From Chrysochromulina tobinii (lineage: Eukaryota; Haptophyta; Prymnesiales; Chrysochromulinaceae): 24,269 nt of DNA. Below, piece after piece: positions 16,629-22,586 of the stretch. Position 1 is the first letter of the stretch. Every line of letters begins with the position of its first letter. The notes beneath the pieces were generated by a model that was given only the letters and a program-made list of their open reading frames with translations, was not told the origin of the DNA and did not search any database. The stretch covers positions 1 through 24,269 of the forward strand of contig JWZX01002579.1 of assembly GCA_001275005.1 (NCBI GenBank), given 5' to 3'. Position numbers and translations under genes: made by a program.

Positions 16629-18402
16629 CTATTCGGGACTGAATGACTTTTCGGTGGTCATCGCGCGGGGTCTCCGATTGCCTCCCTTGGTGATGGTCTT
16701 GTCGCCATCGAGGTTGGGGCCCGGCTTTTGCTTGGGGCCCGGCCAGAGCACGATACGATCCGTTTCGAAGAGCACCTGCGAGATGATGAGTGAGGCAATT
16801 AGAGCTCATCAGAATGCAATCAGGGAGGCAATCAGAGTGCACCTCGCTCTCGAGCCCCCTCAGGCCCATGGATGAGGAGTTCTTGTGACTGCCATCGAAG
16901 ATGCCCTTGAACGAGGGCTTCGTAAGAGTGGCATCAAAGGGCTTCTGGTCGCCCTGGCTAACAGCTGTAAGGCTCAGGAACAGTGCGCCACTCTTGGCAC
17001 TCGAGTCGGCCAACATTTTGTTCGACACGCTTGTGGCGCTGCTATGCAGCGACGAGGTCATCAGCTGTGACATCGCGAACATCGCGAATCGCGTACCGCT
17101 CTTGACGCTTGGTTCGGTGGAGGAGCCCGCACACGAACTCACGCTTGGTTCGGTGGAGGAGCCCGCACACGAACTCACGCTTGGTTCGGTGGAGGAGCCG
17201 TGCGAGAACTCAGTGCGCTCCTTATTCGGATCTGTCGCCTCGTACGATGGTCTGAGAGCTCGCCTTATGAAGGAACCGTGCGAGCTCTCATCGCGATAAG
17301 AGCTGTGCGAGCTCGGCGCGTTGCGAAACCAATTGTGCGCCGGCTGTGCAGCGCTCGTCGCAGGGCACTCCGCCGTGATGGCATCCGACAAACCTTTCCT
17401 GCCGCCCACGATGCACACGCACGTGATGTCGTCGCGCATTCCGCGAGCGCGCAGGGCTTCGTCCACGATCCTTTTGGCGGCCTCGTGCACGTCCTTTGAC
17501 TCGAGGGCTCGCTTGATGACCGTCTCGCACGGGAGTGCATCCCACACACCGTCACTCGCGATCAGCACACAGGCGGCCTCAGGGAAGGGCATCACCTTGG
17601 TGTCGGGCACGGGGCTCAGCCACGGCCCGCAATCGCTGTCGCCGATCGCGCGCGCGCAGCACACGCCACCTGGGAAGGCGCGCAGCGGCCCGTTCGGAAA
17701 CCCGCCGACGACCACTTGCCCGAGCTTCCCCCCCGCCTCACTGACGCGACGACGTTCGTCGTCGCTCTCTTGCAGGCGGTGTTCGCTCGTGAGGCGGATC
17801 CCGGCCTGCTTGGGCTTCGCAGAATTGGCAGGATTGGCAAGCACAAGGAAAGCAGCCGAGTCGCCCACGTTCCCCATCGTCAGCTCGCCGCGCGTCTCGT
17901 TGATCAGGCACACCGTTACCGTGGTGCCGGCCGTGTGCCGCTCGTCCGCGTGCAGCAGCGCGTGCAACCTGACGAAGGTGCGCTCAATGGCCTGCGCGAG
18001 CGCGCTGCCGCTCGAGTCCCCACAGCTCTCCTCGGCAAGGAGTTCGAGGAGGTGCTTCAGCACGAACGAAGCTGCTTCAGGCCCGCCGTGACCGTCCGCA
18101 ATCGCCGCACATAGCACGACGTCTCCACCGATGACAAGTCGCTCAACGCGCAAGCCGTCCTCTCCCTTGACGCGCAACGCGTGCGAGCCAACAACGGAGG
18201 TCATGAGCGCGTGTGCATCAACCGCCACCACCGCACATTTATTCGGCAAGGACGGCGCCACTAAGTCCCCCAATGAATGTGCGGCGGGGTCAGAGGACTC
18301 GGAGGAGGCCAGGGTGCCGGATGTGTCGGCGCTCGTCAGCGACGAAGTGCCGTCCATCAATTCGACGGCCTCTTTCCGATCGACGCTCTGTTCAGCGCCC
18401 AT
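16629..18402 (-). CDS. PP2C-family (PPM) protein phosphatase, two exons
   Basis: My exon model is 18402-16843 and 16775-16629 on the minus strand, 568 residues. The N-terminus MGAEQS fits an N-myristoylation signal. The catalytic domain spans ~55-335 with the family motifs in order: GED (80-82), ADGHGG (102-107), GTTVTVCLI (159-167), GNVGDSAA (177-184), CCARAIGD (248-255), IASDGVWDAL (281-290) and RDDITCVCIV (323-332). The metal-binding Asp residues are present, so an active Mg/Mn-dependent Ser/Thr phosphatase is expected, probably at membranes. After the domain comes a Ser-rich tail with three SSTEPSV units. Without splicing the frame drifts into unlikely sequence after ~520 residues; removing a 67-bp intron joins GLESE to VLFETDRIVLWPGPK, ending at TAG 16629-16631. 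Substrates are unknown. Confidence 0.85.
16776..16842 (-). other. Intron of the PP2C gene (67 bp)
   Basis: Read on the minus strand, the junctions are GAGCGAG|GTGCACTCTG and CATCTCGCAG|GTGCTCTTC. The interior repeats TGATTGCCTC-type words (TGATTGCCTC, TGATTGCATT, TAATTGCCTC) and ends ACTCATCATCTCGCAG. This is the same style of 3' end as introns of the neighbouring Agenet gene. The length, 1 modulo 3, explains the frame change. Confidence 0.75.
17108..17213 (-). repeat. Three tandem 36-bp units in the PP2C tail
   Basis: Units at 17108-17143, 17144-17179 and a diverged 17180-17213 encode the repeated SSTEPSVSSCAG motif. The first two are identical in sequence, so this is a recent coding minisatellite outside the catalytic domain. 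Confidence 0.9.
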
Positions 18403-18828
18403 GGGCTTGCTGTTTCACCGCCGGCGGCCGCCCCCTGACCCGCGCGTCGGGACGTCCGTCTCCGAAATCTTGCATTGGACCCACCCGAGCAGAGCCGTCC
18501 GCTCGGAATCCTACCGGGTACAAGTGCAAGTCAAGTCAAGTCAAGTCAAGTCAAGTCAAGTCAAGTCACATGTGAGGTCCAAATCTCGTCGTCATCTAGC
18601 AAAGCAAATACAAATAAATAAGGGCTGCTCCTCCCTGTGTCTTCTACGAGTTCCGGTGGGAATCGCTGTATCTTTCTCGAGATGCTGCTGTACTTCCTAT
18701 CTAAGCTGCAACGCGCACCCGACTGCCAACTTCCCGGTACCTTGTATTCATGTGAAACACCCGAACGGCACACTCGTCGCACGTCTCCTCTCCTACTCAC
18801 TCACTCGTGTATCACCTATAAGCACAGG
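18403..18828. promoter_or_regulatory. Divergent promoter region between PP2C and Agenet genes
   Basis: A 426-bp spacer serves two divergent starts (18402 minus, 18829 plus). It holds TACCGGGTAC at 18512-18521 (110-119 bp from the PP2C ATG), CCCGGTACC at 18733-18741 (88-96 bp before the Agenet ATG), a pentanucleotide microsatellite at 18527-18566 and an A-rich patch CAAATACAAATAAATAAGG near 18605. Promoter function is inferred from the arrangement. Confidence 0.5.
18527..18566. repeat. (CAAGT)8 microsatellite
   Basis: Eight perfect CAAGT units lie in the divergent promoter, directly beside a candidate promoter motif. Length variation here could alter spacing between the two start regions. Confidence 0.95.
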
Positions 18829-21800
18829 ATGGCTGAGTCCTCCGCCGAGTCGATGCAGATCGAACCGCCGCCCGATGCCGCACCGCGGGCCGAGGGCGCC
18901 GAGGCTCTCACTTCGCCCGCCGCATTTCCCATTCCCGTGCTGCCGGCCGAGGGGCCGCCGGTCGCAGTCGGTGACCACATGGAGCTCACGTCCCTGGACG
19001 AGGGTCTCATCGGCTCATGGTACGCGGTCGAGATCGTCGAGGTCGAGCAGGAAGGCGAAGCCGACGTCGGCGCCGGCAAGCCCGCCGGCCCGCGCGCGCT
19101 CGTGACCTACACGGCATACCCCGACCAAGACCAGGAGTGGGTGGCGCTCAACCGGATGAGGCCTGTGCCGCCGCCGGCGCCCGCCGGCCCGACGCCCACC
19201 GCGTGGACGCGCCGGCTCGCCAATGGCGACCAGGTCGAGCTCTCCTATGAGAACGGCTGGTGGGAGGTGCAGTACCTCGGCCGGAGCGGCGCGACGCTGC
19301 GCGTGCACGCCGTACGCTACGGAAAGGTGCACGAGGTGGGGGCAGCGTTGCTGCGCCCGGGCTGGCAGCACCGCGCCTCAGACGATGAGTGGACTCTGAT
19401 GCTGGGCGGCGTGACACGTACGATCGCGGAGGTCGAGTCGATGCTTCACAAGCCGAGCCGCGCCGCCGCGCACGCTGTCAGCGCCGGTGCAAGCGGCGTA
19501 GGCACCTTGCCCGCTGACGGCGGCGGCGACGGCGGCGACGGCGGCGACGGCGGCGACGGCGGCGACGGCGGCGGCGCCGGGGGTGTCGCATCGTCGGTGG
19601 ACGTCGTCGTCGGCGGCGGNGACCCCGATGCGACGTACAAGTGGGGCGTGGCGGTCGAGACGATGGCCGAGCTCGTCACCATCACGACGAGCGCCGGCTC
19701 TCTTACAGTGACGCCGTGGCATTCGGGCTACTTGTCGGGCGGTCGGACAGTCAAGGCCGCGGCGGTGCAGGCTGGGGACCTCTACACACTCACAGAGGAC
19801 GGCGTGCCCGACAAAGTGCTCTCGGTGAGCCGCCAGCCGGCGCCTGGATGGAACACCGCCGAGGTGCTCAAGGTGAATGACGACTCGACTCTGCTCGTGG
19901 CGTACCTCGCGAACGCCGCCGAGCCGCCGAACGTCACCGTCGAGGTGGCCAACGTGCGTCCGGCACCGCCCGCGCCGCCCGCGGGCTGGGCTGCCAACGT
20001 ACGCCAAGGGGAGCTGTGCGATGTGTACGAAGACGAGGCGTGGTGGGAGGCCACTGTGGAACGCATCGTGCGCCCGGGCGGCGTGGATAAAAAGGTGGCC
20101 AAGGCCAAGGTGAAACTGAGCTGCCGGCCCGCAGATGAGCCGCCAACAGAGGTTCGGCTGGCGCAGCTGCGGCCTCGATACACGTGGCAGGGCTGGGCGA
20201 ATGGTTGGCTGTATGCCTGCGAGGGACGCACGCTGCCCGCGCAGCCCGGCCCAATGCCGCCACGTGCGCATAATCTGCCGAGCACCGAGGATGCGCCTGT
20301 CGCTGAGACGACTCGAGGGCGCACTGTGGTCAAGCCAAAGGCCTTCCGCGACGGCAGCGGTGCCGCGGCCGGTGCGGGCGGCGCGGGCGGGCCTGTTGGG
20401 CTGAGCCGATCGTCGTCGATGGTGCCTATCTATGACGAGGCGCGCGTGCCCAAACTAGGCGAGCTGCTCGAGGTCGAGGTGCAGGGATTGCCTTTGATTG
20501 CCTTTGATTGCTTCTCTCATCAGGCATGCCCAAACTAGGCGAGCTGCTCGAGGTTGAGGTAGTGACGAAAATGCGGGGACAGCCTAGTGATTGCCTTTGA
20601 TTGCCTCTCTCATCAGGTTGCCGTAGCCGAGGGGACTGCCTAGTGATTGCCTGTGGAGCCACTGATGGGCACTGATTGCCTTTCTCATTAGGTGGCCGAG
20701 GAAGAGGGGAACACGAATCAGGTGTCATGGAAGCCCGCCGAGGTGGTCGCGGTGCTCGGAGGGGGCCGGTTTCGCGCGATGGTGAATGGCGAAGAGGACT
20801 TCATCGAGGAGTTTGGGATGGAAGATGAGCGCAAAGAGTGGCGCAAGGTGCCGCCGAGCGACATCCCGCGGGTGCAGAAGGCCAACGAGGCAGCCAAGAA
20901 GGTGGCGGTGGAAGCTCTCAAGAAGCTGCGGGCGCAAGAAGAGGCCGAAGCCGCCGCCAAGGCCGCCAAGGCCGCCGCCGCCAGCGCCGCTGGCCAGAAG
21001 CGCAAGAGCACGGCTGGCGCAGGCGGTGCGGAGGATGATAAGCCTCTGAGTGACCTCTGAGTGACCTCTGAGTGACCTCTGAGTGACCTCTGATGGCCTC
21101 TGAGTGACCTCTGAGTGACCTCTGAGTGACCTCTGATGGCCTCTGATGGCCTCCGATTGCGTCCCTCATCACTAGGTGCAGAGGATGATGAGCCTCTCAA
21201 GAAGAAAGTCCCGACGGTGCCAGCGTTCCGGTTCGGCTTCGGGATGGAGGTGGAGGTGCGTGGCGTCGAGGTGGGCTACGAGGGCAGCTGGTACTCGGCT
21301 GAAGTCCTTGCAGCCAAGGAAGCCGACTTCGCCACCGTCGTATACGATGAGCTCTTCGAGGCGCCCACGGCGAGCACTCAAGCAAAGGAAGAGGTGAATC
21401 ATTTCTGACCTCGTTTACTCTGATTTCTTCTTTTTTTGAGTTCCTCCAATGACCTCGAATGACCTCGAATGGCCACTGATGACCTGTGATTGCCTTCCTC
21501 GCCAGGTGCCGACGACGCGGCTACGTCCCAAGCCGCCTGCGCCGCCGGCGGACTGGCAAGCCACTCTCAAGCCCGGCCACGATCTCGAAATGAGCCATGA
21601 GCAGGGCTGGTGGCCGATGAAGTTCGTCGCCAGGCAGCGCGATGCGCCCAAGCTGCTGCTCCATTCCACCCTCCACGGCACGCGCCACCTGATCGACGCG
21701 AGTGAGACTCGCCCGGGATGGAAATGGAGTGCTCAACACGGCGGCGAATGGACTCTCAATGGGGTCGCTGCCGGCGCCGGCGCTGCCGGCGCCGGTGCCA

Positions 21801-21859
21801 GCGGCGGCAGAGGCATGGGCGGCGGCAGAGGCAGGGGCCGCGGCCGTGGCGGCAGGTAG
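18829..21859 (+). CDS. Agenet/Tudor-array protein with RGG tail, four exons
   Basis: My exon model is 18829-20478, 20692-21025, 21176-21393 and 21506-21859, 851 residues, all junctions in frame. The protein is a chain of ~60-residue beta-barrel-like units of Agenet/Tudor type: ~46-105 (GSWYAVEIVEV...EWVALNRMRP), ~130-185 (GDQVELSYENGWWEVQYLG), weaker units ~271-380, ~391-460 (GELCDVYEDEAWWEATV), ~542-610 (GELLEVEVAEEEGN...VSWKPAEVVAVL), ~675-735 (GMEVEVRGVEVGYEGSWYSAEVL) and ~755-800 (GHDLEMSHEQGWWPMKF). An Asp-Gly-Gly tract sits at ~231-249, an Ala/Lys-rich helix at ~630-650, and the end is a Gly-Arg-rich RGG box. Agenet/Tudor domains read methylated histones or bind chromatin and RNA proteins, so a nuclear adaptor is likely. 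Only the exact donor of intron 2 is ambiguous. One base, N at 19620, is unresolved but leaves a Gly codon whichever base it is. Confidence 0.8.
19519..19577 (+). repeat. GGCGGCGAC tandem repeats (Asp-Gly-Gly)
   Basis: About six 9-bp units encode repeated Asp-Gly-Gly in the Agenet protein. The sequence's single ambiguous base lies about 40 bp further on, in a GGC run, suggesting that this GC-rich stretch was hard to sequence. Confidence 0.85.
20479..20691 (+). other. Intron A of the Agenet gene (213 bp) with duplicated splice regions
   Basis: The outer junctions are GTCGAG|GTGCAGGG and CTCATTAG|GTGGCCGAG, phase 0, joining GELLEVE to VAEEEGN. Inside, the upstream exon end (TGCCCAAACTAGG...CTCGAGGT) is copied once more at 20526-20560. 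Acceptor-like ends CTCATCAG|G occur at 20523 and 20617 as well as the real one at 20691. Alternative models with a mini-exon cannot be excluded. Confidence 0.65.
21026..21175 (+). other. Intron B of the Agenet gene (150 bp), made of 10/11-bp repeats
   Basis: Proposed junctions are CAGGCG|GTGCGGAGG and CACTAG|GTGCAGAGG. The bases following each junction (GTGCxGAGGATGATxAGCCTCT) are near-identical, so the exon start is present on both sides of the intron. A donor at 21050, keeping both copies in the protein, would also stay in frame. From 21050 to 21156 the intron is ten tandem units of GTGACCTCTGA or TGGCCTCTGA. Confidence 0.65.
21050..21156 (+). repeat. Ten tandem 10/11-bp units inside intron B
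   Basis: The order is four GTGACCTCTGA, one TGGCCTCTGA, three GTGACCTCTGA, then TGGCCTCTGA and TGGCCTCCGA, leading directly into TTGCGTCCCTCATCACTAG. Each 11-bp unit itself begins with GTG. Confidence 0.95.
21394..21505 (+). other. Intron C of the Agenet gene (112 bp)
   Basis: The junctions are GAAGAG|GTGAATCATT and CTCGCCAG|GTGCCGACG, phase 0, joining QAKEE to VPTTRLRPKPPAPP and changing frame as required. The interior has a T-rich tract, repeated AATGACCTCG units, and ends TGTGATTGCCTTCCTCGCCAG. Confidence 0.8.
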
Positions 21860-21918
21860 GGCAGGTACGGCAGGTACGGCGGCAGGTAGGGCGGCAGGTA
21901 GGGCCGTGGCGGCAGGTA
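21851..21918 (+). repeat. Six GGCAGGTA units at the end of the Agenet gene
   Basis: GGCAGGTA occurs at 21851, 21860, 21869, 21881, 21893 and 21911. The first overlaps the TAG stop at 21857-21859. CCGTGGCGGCAGGTAGGG occurs both at the stop codon and again at 21904-21921, so the end of the coding region has been copied into the 3' flank. Confidence 0.85.
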
Positions 21919-22586
21919 GGGCACGAGCGCGACGGGCCTCGGGACGAGCGCTCATACATGAGCGATGTGAGCTGTGGGGAAAAGTGGCGAAACCATCCCA
22001 CCCTCGGCTGAGGGCACTAGCACGAGACTGTTCCAAGTAGACTCACATGGGCCTTCCCTGATGGACGGGAGTTGTCAGTTGAAGCTTAAACCGTGCTGGG
22101 GGCCGTCAGTGACGACCGAGAGGCAGAGAGCCACCGAGAAAGGTGCTTACGGTGTTTGGGTGTTACGGTCTACGCACTACGGTGCGGGGCCCGGCCGCAG
22201 CCCGGCCGGCCGCCGCGCCGCATATTGGGTCACATCCGATGATTCTATAATGATTTTCGATAATTTGATTGAAGCAGATTTTATAAGTCAGTCAGTTTAC
22301 AGTTACACCGGCGCGCGGCCCAACACGCTACCGTCCAGCCACATGCGACATGGGCATGCTGAACATGCTGCCGTAGGCCGTTCTACAGCCGGGCTGACAA
22401 CACGCAATCTGAAACTGTTATTCAGATTTCAGGAAATTCAGCGCCCCCCCCTATACGAATGCGCCGCGCGCAGAGAGGCGGGCCGCTTTTTACCTTACCG
22501 GGAAAGTTTTTACTAGAAAAGTAGCAGCGCGACAACAGATTTCGTTTTTGCTGCGGAATCGCAACGTCGCATTTTGCGACTTTACA
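21860..22586. other. Intergenic region, composition shift, no supportable gene
   Basis: After the GGCAGGTA repeats comes ~650 bp before the next ATG. The part 22215-22300 is clearly AT-richer than its surroundings, and 22500-22570 also has A/T runs. A GC-rich self-complementary patch (GGGCCCGGCCGCAGCCCGGCC) lies near 22186. A 180-codon frame (21974-22516) opens at GTG, has no recognisable motif and crosses these compositional borders, so I do not call it a gene. Confidence 0.45.

Noticed and set aside
16600-16843. Unspliced C-terminal extension of the PP2C frame to 16600
   Set aside because: The unspliced frame runs through repeated TGATTGCCTC words and a clear CTCGCAG|GTG acceptor. The spliced frame gives a more natural protein end at 16629.
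19620-19620. Ambiguous base N as a possible frame or residue problem
   Set aside because: It is the third base of a GGN codon, which is Gly for any base, and the frame on both sides is continuous.
21050-21156. Short regular repeats considered as a CRISPR array
   Set aside because: The units are directly adjacent without unique spacers and lie inside a eukaryotic intron; this is a minisatellite.
21974-22516. Plus-strand 180-codon frame downstream of the Agenet gene
   Set aside because: It starts at GTG, shows no domain, and crosses GC-rich hairpin and AT-rich patches without coding character. A lineage-specific small gene cannot be fully excluded.
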